From: Stenotrophomonas rhizophila
Lineage (GTDB): Bacteria; Pseudomonadota; Gammaproteobacteria; Xanthomonadales; Xanthomonadaceae
NCBI RefSeq assembly: GCF_003651185.1
Contig: NZ_RCDC01000004.1
Location: 2,342,659 to 2,406,658, forward strand
DNA: 64,000 bases
Reading direction: 5' to 3'
Below, one piece after another: positions 47,515-57,214 of the stretch. Below the pieces are notes generated by a model. The model saw only the letters and a program-made list of their open reading frames with translations, was not told where the DNA came from and searched no databases. Both the position numbers and the translations under genes were made by a program. How positions within the stretch are numbered: position 1 is the stretch's first letter; the number at the start of each line of letters is the position of its first letter.

Positions 47515-49404
47515 TTACGCCAGGGGCTCGTCGGACAGGTACGTGTAGCCGGTCAGACCGGCTTCCAGTGCCTCGGCCAGTTCCTGCGCGCGCTCGGGCG
47601 AGAGCTTCGCCGCCGCCACGCGCTCGGCATAGCTGGCGCGCAGATCGGCCAGGCTGTAGCCCACGTAGTCCAGCATCACATCGGTGGTATCACCGCGGCG
47701 CTGCTGGGTGATCGCGTAGCCATCGGCATCGGCCAGCACTTCCACCGCGTCGGTATCACCGAACAGGTTGTGGATATCGCCGAGGATTTCCTGGTATGCG
47801 CCCACCATGAAGAACGCGATGCGGTAGCTCTCCCCGGACTTCAGCGCATGCAGCGGCAGCGAGGTATCCAGGCTCTCGTTCTCGACATAGGTTTTCACCA
47901 TGCCGTCCGAATCGCAGGTCATGTCCGCGATGATGCCGCGGCGCTCGGGCTGCTCGTTCAGGCGCTCGATCGGCACGATCGGGAACACCTGGTCGATCGC
48001 CCAGGCATCCGGAATCGATTCGAACACGCTGAAGTTGACGAAGTATTTGTCGACAAGACGTTCGTTCAACTCGTCCAGCGCCGGGCGATGGCTCTTTTCG
48101 TCATAGCTCAGGCGGGCACGCACGGCATGGGCGATGGCGTAGAACAGATCGTCGATACGGGCGCGCTGCGGCAGGTCGATCTGGCCCAGCGCATAGCTGG
48201 ACAGGCCTTCGGCATGGAAGTGCTGCGCTTCCTGGAACAGCTCCACCGCCGGGCGCTCGTCGAGCTCGGCGTGGATCTCGCGCAGGTGGCGGATCGCCGC
48301 CGGCTCGTCGTCGTGCTGGTCCGGCACGCGGCCTTCCTGCGCCTCTTCCACCTCCGAGACGTTGGCGATCAGCACCGCGTGGTGCGCGGTCATCGCGCGG
48401 CCGCACTCGGTGACGATCCGCGGCGGGGTCAGGCCGTGCTCCTCGCAGGCATTGGCCAGCGGCTGCACGATGTTGCTGGCGTAGGAGTTCAGGCCGTAAT
48501 TGATCGAGCAGAAGCTGCGCGAGCGGGTGCCTTCGTAATCCACGCCCAGGCCACCGCCGACGTCCACGTGGGTGATCTTCGCGCCCAGGCGCGAGAGCTC
48601 CACGAAGTAGCGGGTGGCTTCGCGCATGCCATTGGCGATGTCGCGCACGTTGGAGATCTGCGAGCCCATGTGGAAATGCAGCAGGCTCAGGCAATCGGCG
48701 TATTCGGTATCGCGCAGCGACTTCCACAGGTCCAGCAGCTGGCGCGGCGAGAGGCCGAACTTGGCCTTGTCGCCGCCGCTGTTCTGCCACTTGCCCGCGC
48801 CCAGCGAGGCCAGGCGCATGCGCACGCCCAGGCCCGGCTTGACGTCCAGCGCCTTGGATTCCTCCAGCACCAGCTTCAGCTCGGAAGGCTTCTCGATCAC
48901 GATGAAGGTCTGCAGGCCCAGCTTGCGGCCGATCAGGGCCAGGCGGATGTACTCGCGGTCCTTGTAGCCATTGCAGACGATCAGCCCGCCCGGGCGCGAC
49001 AGCGCCAGCACGGCCATCAACTCGGGCTTGCTGCCCGCTTCCAGCCCGAAGCCCTCGCCGTGGTGACTGGCCAGAGTGCCGGCCACGCCACGGTGCTGGT
49101 TGACCTTGATCGGGTACACGGCGGTGTAGCCGCCCGGGTAGTCCCAGTCGGTCTGCGCCTGCGCGAACGCGGCCTGCAGCTTGCCCAGGCGCTGGCCCAG
49201 GATGTCCGGGAAGCGCACCAGCAGCGGCAGCTTGGCGCCGGCCTCGCGGGCGGCATCCACGATCTTGGGCAAGGACACCACCGGGCCGTCCTGGCCAGTC
49301 GGTCTCACCACCATGTGTCCTGCCTGATCCACGTCGAAGTAACCATCCGCCCAATGCGGAATCGAGTAGGTCTTGCGGGCTTGGTCGAGGGACCAATCGG
49401 TCAT
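47515..49404 (-). CDS. speA: Biosynthetic arginine decarboxylase
   Basis: The 629-residue PLP enzyme of the alanine racemase fold makes agmatine from arginine. YPIKVNQHRGV holds the PLP lysine, followed by GLEAGSKPELM, LHFHMGSQISNVRDIA, DVGGGLGVDYEGTRS and CDSDG near the C-terminus (active Cys). Length is normal for SpeA. It is divergent from speE, 192 bp apart. Confidence 0.95.
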   Translation of the reverse strand: MTDWSLDQARKTYSIPHWADGYFDVDQAGHMVVRPTGQDGPVVSLPKIVDAAREAGAKLPLLVRFPDILGQRLGKLQAAFAQAQTDWDYPGGYTAVYPIKVNQHRGVAGTLASHHGEGFGLEAGSKPELMAVLALSRPGGLIVCNGYKDREYIRLALIGRKLGLQTFIVIEKPSELKLVLEESKALDVKPGLGVRMRLASLGAGKWQNSGGDKAKFGLSPRQLLDLWKSLRDTEYADCLSLLHFHMGSQISNVRDIANGMREATRYFVELSRLGAKITHVDVGGGLGVDYEGTRSRSFCSINYGLNSYASNIVQPLANACEEHGLTPPRIVTECGRAMTAHHAVLIANVSEVEEAQEGRVPDQHDDEPAAIRHLREIHAELDERPAVELFQEAQHFHAEGLSSYALGQIDLPQRARIDDLFYAIAHAVRARLSYDEKSHRPALDELNERLVDKYFVNFSVFESIPDAWAIDQVFPIVPIERLNEQPERRGIIADMTCDSDGMVKTYVENESLDTSLPLHALKSGESYRIAFFMVGAYQEILGDIHNLFGDTDAVEVLADADGYAITQQRRGDTTDVMLDYVGYSLADLRASYAERVAAAKLSPERAQELAEALEAGLTGYTYLSDEPLA

Positions 49405-49527
49405 TTCAGTGGGCCTGGTTGGTAAAAAAGGGGGTGCATGATAACGCCTATGTGGCGACAGCTCCGTTATCATGCGCGCCCGCGCCCGTGCTCAGGCTTG
49501 AAACCTGAACGGGCCAACCCGTCCGGA

Positions 49528-49543
49528 CGTGGCTTGCGCCACG
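49528..49543 (+). promoter_or_regulatory. Hairpin in the speE leader
   Basis: CGTGGC, TTGC loop, GCCACG lies 54 bp before the speE ATG. The speA-speE gap allows a speE leader of up to about 150 nt; no recognised riboswitch fold was found. Confidence 0.35.
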
Positions 49544-49596
49544 CGGCACCGCCGCCAGCCCGGCTCCAACACCCATCCGAACAGGACTGCTATTCC

Positions 49597-50451
49597 ATGA
49601 CTGACAACAACAACTGGTACATCGAACACTTCGAGCGCACCGGCTCGGCCATCGGCTACCGCCTGACCGGCAAGCTGGATGAAGTGCAGTCGCCGTTCCA
49701 GAAGATCGAGATCTTCGCGACCACCGATTGGGGCAACCTGATGACCATCGATGGCGCCATCATGTTGACCAGCAAGGACAACTTCTTCTACCACGAGATG
49801 ATCAGCCACCCGGTGCTGTTCACCCATGCCGCGCCCAAGCGCGTGGTGATCATCGGCGGCGGCGACTGCGGCACCCTGCGCGAAGTGCTCAAGCACGAAG
49901 GCGTGGAGAGCGTGACCCAGTGCGACATCGACGAGCAGGTCACCGTGATGGCCCGCAAGCATTTCCCGGAACTGTGCGATTCCAACGACGATCCGCGCGC
50001 CGAGCTGATGTTCGACGACGGCGTGGCCTACATGGCCAACTGCCCGGCCGGCAGCGTGGACGTGGTGATCGTGGACTCGACCGATCCGGTCGGCCCGGGC
50101 GAAGGCCTGTTCAACAAGGCGTTCTACGAGAGCTGCTTCAAGGCCCTGAAGGACGACGGCATCCTGGTGCAGCAGTCCGAATCGCCGCTGATGCAGCTGG
50201 ACCTGATCAACGAAATGCGCGCCGAGATGGGCAAGGCCGGCTTCGGTTCGTTCAAGACCCTGCCGTTCCCGCAGCCGTGCTACCCGACCGGCTGGTGGAG
50301 CGTGACCCTGGCCCGCAAGGGCGAGAGCAGCTTCGATTTCCGCCAGGCCGATTCGGCCGCCAAGTCGTTCGATACGCTGTACTACACCGCCGCGCTGCAC
50401 ACCGGCGTGCTGGTGACCCCGCCGTTCGTGGCTTCAGCCCTGAAGGGCTGA
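49597..50451 (+). CDS. speE: Spermidine synthase
   Basis: The 284-residue enzyme joins putrescine with decarboxylated SAM. Rossmann motif VVIIGGGDCGTLREVLKH, the substrate-binding DVVIVDSTDPVGPGEGLF and QPCYPTGWWS are intact. Start ATG 49597 (MTDNNNWYIEHFE) gives the family length; the in-frame extension upstream has no similarity. It is divergent from speA, and speD lies at the left end of the window. Confidence 0.95.
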   Translation: MTDNNNWYIEHFERTGSAIGYRLTGKLDEVQSPFQKIEIFATTDWGNLMTIDGAIMLTSKDNFFYHEMISHPVLFTHAAPKRVVIIGGGDCGTLREVLKHEGVESVTQCDIDEQVTVMARKHFPELCDSNDDPRAELMFDDGVAYMANCPAGSVDVVIVDSTDPVGPGEGLFNKAFYESCFKALKDDGILVQQSESPLMQLDLINEMRAEMGKAGFGSFKTLPFPQPCYPTGWWSVTLARKGESSFDFRQADSAAKSFDTLYYTAALHTGVLVTPPFVASALKG

Positions 50452-50495
50452 TGCGTTAAGCGTCGGTTTCGATCGTTGCCGCGCTTCGCGCGGCC

Positions 50496-50592
50496 AGCCG
50501 ACCAACGGTCGGCTCTACCGGTCGCCTTCGGCCCGGGTGTTGATCGGCCGGCCCCGGCAATGAAGGCGTAGGCACCGACCGTTGGTCGGTGC
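50496..50592. repeat. Inverted SMAG-type REP pair after speE
   Basis: Minus-strand copy 50496-50518 (GTAG, AGCCGACC, GTT, GGTCGGCT) and plus-strand copy 50568-50592 (GTAG, GCACCGACC, GTT, GGTCGGTGC) point away from each other. They differ in stem sequence, so they are of different subtypes. Confidence 0.85.
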
Positions 50593-50622
50593 GCCCTGAA
50601 ACCGCGATGCATGCGGACAAAC

Positions 50623-50656
50623 AAAAAACCCGCGCTGGCGACAGCGCGGGTTTTTT
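50623..50656. terminator. Bidirectional intrinsic terminator
   Basis: CCCGCGCTG, GCGA loop, CAGCGCGGG is flanked by AAAAAA and TTTTTT. It serves convergent speE (plus) and lpxO (minus). Confidence 0.93.
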
Positions 50657-50665
50657 GCGTTTACG

Positions 50666-50687
50666 GTAGTGCCGGCCGCTGGCCGGC
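50666..50687 (+). repeat. SMAG-type GTAG REP element
   Basis: GTAG, TGCCGGCC, GCT, GGCCGGC lies between the terminator and the lpxO stop. Confidence 0.9.
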
Positions 50688-50707
50688 AACCTCATGAAAC
50701 CAAGGCC

Positions 50708-51613
50708 TCAGATCGCCCAGATCCCCGCGATCACCGCCACCACCAGGCCCCACTTGATCACCTGGTAGGCGACCACGCTGCGCTCGCGCAGCGCCTTGGC
50801 CTTCAGGCGCACCTTGTAGACGCTGCCGAAGGCCTTGTTGACGCCACCGGTCGGGTCACCCGGCAGGTTCGGCGAAGCACCACCGGCCAGCAGCGTGGAG
50901 GCCACCGCGCGGTTGAACAGGCCCGGCAGGCCGAAGCGCAGCGGGCGGGCGATATCGCAGAACAGGATCACGCGGTCGTCCGGTGTTTCGTTGTGTGCGT
51001 GGTGGATGTAGGTCTCATCGAACATCATCCACTCGCCATCGCGCCAGCTCTTGCGGATGCCGTCCACTTCGATATAGCAGGCGTCGTCGTTCGGCGTGGC
51101 CAGGCCCAGGTGCAGGCGCAGCGAGCCGGCGAAGGGATCCCGGTGCGGGCGCAGTTCGCTGCCGGAGGGCAGCTGGGCGAACATCGCCGCGCGCACGTCC
51201 GGCAGCGATTCCAGCAGCGCGGTGGTCTTCGGGCACAGCGCCTTGGCCGACGGGTGCGACGGGCCGTACCACTTCAGGTAGAAGCGCTTCCAGCCGCGGC
51301 GGAAGAACGAGTTGAAGCCGGCATCGTTGAAGGTACTGGAGGCGGCGATCTTGTCCGCATCGCGCAGGGCCAGCGCTTCGTCGCGGATCATCTGCCAGTT
51401 CTGGCGCAGCGGCTCGAGCTGCGGGAATTCCTTGGCCGGGTCGAGGAACGGCGTGGTCGGCACCTTCGAGAACGCGTACATGATCACGTTGATCGGGGCC
51501 ATGAAGCTGGAGTGGTCCAGCAGCTGGCGCGACCAGCGCGCGCGCACCTTGCCGCGGTAATGGATGTACAGCACGCAGGCGATGAACAGCCCTGCCAGCA
51601 CGATCTTGATCAT
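50708..51613 (-). CDS. lpxO: LpxO-type lipid A hydroxylase
   Basis: The 301-residue protein belongs to the aspartyl/asparaginyl beta-hydroxylase family (Fe(II)/2-oxoglutarate). ELRPHRDPFAGSLRLHLGL holds the His-x-Asp iron ligands and MMFDETYIHHAHNETPDDRVILF the distal His and 2OG Arg. A membrane anchor is at each end (IVLAGLFIACVLYIHYRG and WGLVVAVIAGIWAI). LpxO hydroxylates the secondary acyl chain of lipid A. Start ATG 51613 has GGAGGAAG upstream. Confidence 0.9.
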   Translation of the reverse strand: MIKIVLAGLFIACVLYIHYRGKVRARWSRQLLDHSSFMAPINVIMYAFSKVPTTPFLDPAKEFPQLEPLRQNWQMIRDEALALRDADKIAASSTFNDAGFNSFFRRGWKRFYLKWYGPSHPSAKALCPKTTALLESLPDVRAAMFAQLPSGSELRPHRDPFAGSLRLHLGLATPNDDACYIEVDGIRKSWRDGEWMMFDETYIHHAHNETPDDRVILFCDIARPLRFGLPGLFNRAVASTLLAGGASPNLPGDPTGGVNKAFGSVYKVRLKAKALRERSVVAYQVIKWGLVVAVIAGIWAI

Positions 51614-52165
51614 CAGTCTTCCTCCGGCATGGCCGGACCCGAAATGGTGGGGGCGATGCACGGTAGCGACCGGCATCGAAAGGGCGGCAGAAGGCGGGGA
51701 CGTGCCGGAGAGGGGCGGCCGCCGATGTCGCGAGCAACAGCATATGGTCGGCAGCGCCTGCGTCGCGGTCAAGCATGGGCTGAGCGATGTTCAGCGCGGC
51801 GTGGCTCAACGGCCCCCCCAGCGGAAGGCTGCGGGTGCTTGCCTGCGCTGGGAGCAGGCGGGCGCGCGGAGCGCCTGAGGTCCGTCGAATGGCCCCCTGC
51901 ACGGGGCGCACGGCAGCCGTGCCTGCCCTGCACTCTCCAGCAATGGCAGCCAACCGGCTGATTGAAAACGAAATTCTTCCAAGCGATACAAGATTGTCCG
52001 CTTCAGCGTGACGAACTGTTCCACGCTGGGCTACGACATTTCTCCGACATCATCTGGATTCGTGTACTGGCGAGTACTAAAATTAACGAAATCTTTAGTT
52101 CCCCACAGTAAGCAGCACCGGTACGCCTGACGCATTGCGCCGACCGCCGGGTCGCACAGACCCCT
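51614..52165. other. 552-bp region without a supported gene
   Basis: No ORF here has a family match or a good start. The right-hand 200 bp are more AT-rich than the surroundings and contain the palindrome GTACT-GGCG-AGTAC at 52064-52077. It should hold the promoters of divergent lpxO and the kinase gene. Confidence 0.4.
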
Positions 52166-52819
52166 ATGAACACAATTGTTGCCCCGTGTGTCGATGACAC
52201 CGCCCCCGCCGAGCTGCTCAAGCGCGGTGAACGCCTCTTGGAACCCGACGTCTACCGCACCTGCCTCAATGGCCAGCCCGCGGTGGTCAAGGATTACACC
52301 CGGTATCGCGGCACCCCGCTGTCGCCGATCGCCCGCCTGCTGGTCCGCCGCGAAGCGCGCATCCTGCAGCGCCTGAGCGGCTGGAAGCACGCCCCGGCCC
52401 TGCTCGGCACCATCGGCGGCCTCGCGCTGGGCATGGAGTTCATTCCCGGCCAGACCCTGAGCGCGGCCCAGTCGGTCGGCATCGAGGTCTTCGAGCAACT
52501 GCAGTACGCGCTCACCCGCCTGCACGCCGCCGGCATCACCCACAACGATCTGCACGGCACCAACGTGATGGTCAGCGGTGGCGTGCCGGTGCTGGTCGAT
52601 TTCACCTCGGCCTGGCGCAGCCCGCGCTGGCTGCCGGTGCACCCGGTCTCGCGCCAGCTGCGCCGCAGCGACATGAAGAACCTGCTGAAGATGCGCCAGC
52701 GCCTGACCGGCGAGCGCCCCAGCGCTTCCGAGGCGGCCCAGGTGGCCGACCCGCGCTGGGTGGCCGGCGTGCGCGTGGCCTGGAAGCGCTTCTACCGCTG
52801 GTTCAAGGGCCACGCCTGA
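52166..52819 (+). CDS. Small RIO/APH-like kinase
   Basis: The 217-residue protein is a minimal kinase fold. The ATP lysine may be in AVVKDYTRYRG, the catalytic loop is ITHNDLHGTNVMV (Asp and Asn) and the metal Asp is in VLVDFTSAW. HNDLHGTN resembles RIO, Kdo and lipopolysaccharide kinases. The basic C-terminus (WKRFYRWFKGHA) could bind membrane. Neighbour lpxO hints at lipid A or LPS core phosphorylation, which is inference. No clear SD precedes ATG 52166. Confidence 0.8.
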   Translation: MNTIVAPCVDDTAPAELLKRGERLLEPDVYRTCLNGQPAVVKDYTRYRGTPLSPIARLLVRREARILQRLSGWKHAPALLGTIGGLALGMEFIPGQTLSAAQSVGIEVFEQLQYALTRLHAAGITHNDLHGTNVMVSGGVPVLVDFTSAWRSPRWLPVHPVSRQLRRSDMKNLLKMRQRLTGERPSASEAAQVADPRWVAGVRVAWKRFYRWFKGHA

Positions 52820-52850
52820 TCGCGGGTGCCCCCGGGAAAGCCGGCGCGCG

Positions 52851-53282
<432 letters not shown>

Positions 53283-53315
53283 TTATCCTTGGCACATACC
53301 CCGCGGAGCCGCAGC

Positions 53316-53576
53316 ATGATCGACCTCAACCACCTCGATGACCTCGCCCGCCGCCTGAGCGACATGGTCCCCCCGGGCCTGCGCCAGTCGCGCGAAGAAC
53401 TGCAGGCCACCTTCAAGACCGCGCTGCAGGCCGGGCTGGGCAAGCTGGACCTGGTGACCCGCGAGGAATTCGACGTGCAGCGTGCCGTGCTGCTGCGGAC
53501 CCGCGAGAAGCTGGAGGCGCTGGAGAAGGTGGTGGCCGAGCTGGAAGCGCGTGGGGCGGCTGCGCCTCGCGAGTGA
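53316..53576 (+). CDS. ubiK: Ubiquinone biosynthesis accessory factor UbiK
   Basis: The 86-residue protein has the YqiC/UbiK form: an amphipathic N-terminus (MIDLNHLDDLARRLSDMVPPG) and a coiled coil at the C-terminus (LLRTREKLEALEKVVAELEAR). It forms a complex with UbiJ that assists ubiquinone synthesis. It is next to ComM in many proteobacteria, as here after two genes. GGAG lies before ATG 53316. Confidence 0.9.
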   Translation: MIDLNHLDDLARRLSDMVPPGLRQSREELQATFKTALQAGLGKLDLVTREEFDVQRAVLLRTREKLEALEKVVAELEARGAAAPRE

Positions 53577-53643
53577 GGCAACGCCAGGATCTGCGGAGGC
53601 GGCAGCGGCTGCCCTCCATCCACGATGCGACAAGGACGTCCGA

Positions 53644-54048
53644 ATGAGTGAACAAGGTTCCCAGATGCTGGCTATCGCCGGTACCAGCCTCGTGGCAGTG
53701 ATCGTCGCCATGTACCTGATGCGCTTCATCCGGATCGACGGCGCGTTTGGCCGCAGCGCCTACCGCGTCGTCTTCTCCGTGCTGGCTGGACTGCTCGCAC
53801 CGACACTGGTTGTCGGTGGCCACGGCGCGCTGCCTGCCCCGTTCATCGCCTGCCTCCCATTGCTCGCGCACAACACCACGTCCATTGCCGCGCTGGAGCT
53901 GGGCGGGTACGGCCTGCTCGCCATCGGTACGGGCATCAGTGGTGGAGAAATGTGGGTCTTCACCCTGCCGACCCTGCTGGTGTTTGCACTGATGATGGCG
54001 TTGCCCTGGTCGAGCGCGAAGCGTCGCCGCAGCCGCGCGAGGGGATAA
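53644..54048 (+). CDS. Small membrane protein of unknown function
   Basis: The 134-residue protein has four hydrophobic segments (near 9-25, 42-58, 84-99 and 110-125) and a basic C-terminus (SSAKRRRSRARG). No family was recognised. It lies between ubiK and the convergent HAD gene; no strong SD. Real coding is likely because of the clean helix pattern and base use. Confidence 0.55.
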   Translation: MSEQGSQMLAIAGTSLVAVIVAMYLMRFIRIDGAFGRSAYRVVFSVLAGLLAPTLVVGGHGALPAPFIACLPLLAHNTTSIAALELGGYGLLAIGTGISGGEMWVFTLPTLLVFALMMALPWSSAKRRRSRARG

Positions 54049-54054
54049 CGCGCG

Positions 54055-54894
54055 TTACACGTCCTGCAGCACGAACCGCTCGATCGCCAACGCAACGCCA
54101 TCCTCGGCGTTGCTCGCCGTCTCGAAGCGCGCCGTCTGCTTGACCGCCGGAATCGCGTTGCCCATGGCGACGCTGGTGCCGGCGAACTGCAGCATGGTCA
54201 GGTCGTTCTCCTGATCGCCCACCGCCATCACGTTGGCGCGGTCCACGCCGAGGTGCGCGGCCAGCTTCTCCAGGCTCGGGCCCTTGCCGGCGCGGTGATC
54301 GAACACTTCCAGGAAGAACGGCGCGCTCTTGAGCACCGCGAAACGGTCGGTCAGTTCCGACGGCAGGCGCTGGATGGCGGCATCCAGTACCTCCGGCTCG
54401 TCGATCATCATCAGTTTGATGAACTGCATCGCCGGGTCCATGTCCGCCACCCGGCGATACGACAGCGGCACGTTCGACAGGTGCGAATCGGCCACGGTGT
54501 AGATACTGATGTCCTGGTTGGGCGTGTACATGCGGCGGCCATCGAGCGCCTGGAAGTGGATACCGAGCTCGCGTGAGATCCGCTCACAGAACACGAAGTC
54601 CTCGAAACTCAGCGGAAACTCGATGACGCGCTGGCCGCTGCCGATGTTCTGCACCACGGCGCCATTGCAGGCGATGCAATAGTCCTGCTCGCTCTCGATC
54701 CCCAACTGCTGCAGGAACGGCGCCATCCCCGACACCGGACGGCCGCTGGCCAGCACCACCTGGACGCCCTGCGCGCGGGCGCGGGCGATGGCCTGCATCA
54801 CCCGGGGCGTGAGCGTGTGCGCGGGGTCGAGCAGGGTCCCGTCCATGTCGATGGCGACCAGTTCGATGGGGCCGGAGCGGTGGTGCATATCCAT
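54055..54894 (-). CDS. Cof-type HAD phosphatase
   Basis: The 279-residue protein has HAD motif I in LVAIDMDGTLLDP, motif II in VVLASGRPVSGM, motif III Lys in the AGKGPSLEKLAAHLG segment and motif IV in VMAVGDQENDL, with a C2B-type cap between II and III. This is the Cof/YidA group (sugar phosphate phosphatases). The start is ATG 54894 (MDMHHRS); ATG 54923 is also in frame. The open frame continues far upstream but overlaps comM, so that part is not coding. Confidence 0.9.
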   Translation of the reverse strand: MDMHHRSGPIELVAIDMDGTLLDPAHTLTPRVMQAIARARAQGVQVVLASGRPVSGMAPFLQQLGIESEQDYCIACNGAVVQNIGSGQRVIEFPLSFEDFVFCERISRELGIHFQALDGRRMYTPNQDISIYTVADSHLSNVPLSYRRVADMDPAMQFIKLMMIDEPEVLDAAIQRLPSELTDRFAVLKSAPFFLEVFDHRAGKGPSLEKLAAHLGVDRANVMAVGDQENDLTMLQFAGTSVAMGNAIPAVKQTARFETASNAEDGVALAIERFVLQDV

Positions 54895-55053
54895 GGTGTT
54901 CGACGGCGTAGTGCGTGGGGGCATCCAGTCTAGCGGCAGTGCCGGACACGGGGGCGGTGCTTGCCTACCCCACGGCGCGGCAAGTGCTGATGGGTCAGGT
55001 GCTCCGTGTGCTGCCATTGTGCTTGGCATGCCGCAGACCCCGGAAACAACCGC

Positions 55054-56562
55054 ATGAGCCTTGCACTGGTGCACAGCCGTGCCCGTGCCGGCGTCAAAGC
55101 GCCGGCCGTAAGGATCGAGGTATTCCTGTCCGGCGGGTTGCCGCATACCCAGATCGTGGGGCTGCCGGCCGCCGCCGTGCGGGAATCGCGCGACCGCGTG
55201 CGCGCCGCCCTGATCTGCGCACGCTTCGAGTTTCCGCAGCGGCGCATCACCATCAACCTGGCCCCGGCCGATCTGCCCAAGGAGGGTGGGCGATTCGATC
55301 TGGCCATCGCGCTGGGCATTCTCGCCGCCAGTGGCCAGATCGATGCGCAGTCCTTGGACAAGTACGAGTTCCTCGGCGAACTGGCCCTGACCGGCGAACT
55401 GCGCGGTGTCGACGGCGTCCTGCCTGCGGCGATCGCTGCCGCCCGGGACGGTCGCAGCCTCATCGTGGCCGCCGCGAACAGCGAGGAAGCCGCGCTGGCC
55501 CAGCACGCCGACGTACGCGTCGCCCGCACCCTGCTGGCGGTCTGCAGCGCCCTTGAGAGCGGCACGCTGCCACCTGCCGTGGCGGCTGACCCACTCCCGG
55601 CCGGCACTCCCGACCTGCGCGACGTGCGCGGCCAGCTGCAGGCGCGCCGGGCGCTGGAGGTGGCGGCGGCCGGCGGGCATCACCTGTTGCTGCTCGGCAC
55701 GCCCGGCTGCGGCAAGACCCTGCTGGCCTCGCGCCTGCCCGGCATCCTGCCCGCCGCCAGCGAGCTGGAGGCCCTGGAAGCGGCCACCATCGCCTCCTGC
55801 AGTGGCCAGGGCCTTGATGCGGGGCGCTGGAGACAGCGGCCCTACAGAGCGCCGCACCACACAGCCAGCGCGGTCGCGCTTATCGGGGGCGGCTCGCATC
55901 CTCGCCCTGGCGAGATATCGCTGGCGCACAACGGCGTCTTGTTCCTGGATGAACTCCCGGAGTGGAGTCGACACGCGCTGGAGGTCATGCGCGAGCCGAT
56001 CGAATCCGGGGTTGCCGTCGTCAGCCGCGCTGCGCGTACCGAGCGTTTTCCTGCGCGGTTTCAGCTCGTTGCGGCGATGAACCCCTGCCCCTGTGGCTGG
56101 GCCGGGGATCGCAGCGGGCGCTGTCTCTGCACCGAAGAGGTCATCCGTCGCTACCGCGGGCGTGTCTCCGGGCCATTGATGGACCGCATCGACCTGCATG
56201 TGGAAGTGCCGCGGCTGGACCCGCGCGAGCTGCGCGATGACGCGCCGCTTGGCGAGGACAGCGCGAGTGTTCGCGCCCGTGTGGTGGCCGCGCGGGAAGT
56301 GCAGTTGCTGCGAAGTGGCAAGGCCAATGCACAGCTGCTGCCGTTCGAGCTGAGCGAGCACTGCCGGCTGTCACGGGAGGATCAGCAACTGCTGGAGGAT
56401 GCAGTGGAGCGGTTGCAGCTGTCAGCGCGCTCGATGCATCGCATCCTGCGGGTGGCGCGGACATTGGCGGATCTGGGCCATGCGCAGGACATCGCGACGG
56501 CGCATGTGGCGGAGGCGATCGGGTATCGGCAGTTGGATCGGGGTGGGGTCGCTCAGTGCTAG
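55054..56562 (+). CDS. comM: YifB/ComM Mg-chelatase-like AAA ATPase
   Basis: The 502-residue protein has an N-terminal ChlI-type domain (GLPHTQIVGLPAAAVRESRDRVRAAL), Walker A LLLLGTPGCGKTLLASRLPG, YRAPHHTASAVALIGGG, Walker B VLFLDELPEW and the cysteine-containing NPCPCGWAGD. ComM is a branch-migration helicase for natural transformation. Start ATG 55054 removes an unrelated extension. It is divergent from the HAD gene. Confidence 0.94.
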   Translation: MSLALVHSRARAGVKAPAVRIEVFLSGGLPHTQIVGLPAAAVRESRDRVRAALICARFEFPQRRITINLAPADLPKEGGRFDLAIALGILAASGQIDAQSLDKYEFLGELALTGELRGVDGVLPAAIAAARDGRSLIVAAANSEEAALAQHADVRVARTLLAVCSALESGTLPPAVAADPLPAGTPDLRDVRGQLQARRALEVAAAGGHHLLLLGTPGCGKTLLASRLPGILPAASELEALEAATIASCSGQGLDAGRWRQRPYRAPHHTASAVALIGGGSHPRPGEISLAHNGVLFLDELPEWSRHALEVMREPIESGVAVVSRAARTERFPARFQLVAAMNPCPCGWAGDRSGRCLCTEEVIRRYRGRVSGPLMDRIDLHVEVPRLDPRELRDDAPLGEDSASVRARVVAAREVQLLRSGKANAQLLPFELSEHCRLSREDQQLLEDAVERLQLSARSMHRILRVARTLADLGHAQDIATAHVAEAIGYRQLDRGGVAQC

Positions 56563-56751
56563 TCGTTCCGCGGCCAACACGGAAGTGAATGCTTCCGGAC
56601 TGACGCAATGCCGACAGCGACTAAGGCACTCATCGACGCCCCACCGATTGCATGAATCAATATTGGCGCCATGTACGGGCACCTTGCGATAGCCACAGGC
56701 GACCATGCACAGGCCGCTATGATTCAACGACCAAGGTGGACTGGAGTCCGT

Positions 56752-57198
56752 ATGGAGCACCCGCACTCGCGCATCGAGATTGACGTGTCATACCAGCTCG
56801 CCGAATACCGGCAGCTGCTGCATGACGTCATCGCGATGGACATGGCGACCGGGAACGCGCAGACCCATCCTGCCAACCCGTGGAACTGGCCGATCATGCA
56901 GAAGGTCGTCCTGGCCATTGTGGTCCCGCCGATCTTTGCCTGGAAGATGCTCCGCGTTGGTCGCTGCCTGTTCGTCCTCAGTGCGGCAGGCATCTCGCGG
57001 ACAAGCAAGGGCATTACTGCCTCGCGAACCTGGGACCAGGTCAAGCGCGTCCAGCGGCTACAGGCCGCCTACCTCATCGAACTGCTGGAGGGCGGCGCGA
57101 TGCCCATTCCTTTCCGGGAGATGGACACGGAGCAACGCCAGCAGTTTGAGCAGTTGCTGACGTCCATTCCCGTGGTGATCCTGAAACCGGCTCGATAA
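56752..57198 (+). CDS. YcxB-like protein
   Basis: The 148-residue protein has a cytosolic N-terminus (EHPHSRIEIDVSYQLAEY), one hydrophobic helix (VVLAIVVPPIFAW) and a C-terminal YcxB-type domain (AAGISRTSKGITASRTWDQVKRVQRLQAAYLIEL then AMPIPFREMDTEQRQQFEQLL). The family function is unknown. GGAG lies 6 nt before ATG 56752. It ends near the truncated yqjG copy. Confidence 0.8.
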   Translation: MEHPHSRIEIDVSYQLAEYRQLLHDVIAMDMATGNAQTHPANPWNWPIMQKVVLAIVVPPIFAWKMLRVGRCLFVLSAAGISRTSKGITASRTWDQVKRVQRLQAAYLIELLEGGAMPIPFREMDTEQRQQFEQLLTSIPVVILKPAR

Positions 57199-57214
57199 CG
57201 GATTGGCAGCTGCG

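Noticed and set aside
49405..49596. Riboswitch in the speA-speE gap
   Set aside because: Only one short hairpin was found, with no match to SAM, guanidine or polyamine leader patterns that I know.
51806..52024. 72-residue minus-strand ORF in the lpxO-kinase gap
   Set aside because: The first part looks plausible but the rest is Pro/Ala/Arg-rich, there is no SD, and no family was recognised.
54055..56361. Possible 768-residue fusion ending in the HAD phosphatase
   Set aside because: The N-terminal 490 residues are antisense to comM and unlike any family; the HAD protein has its own start at 54894.
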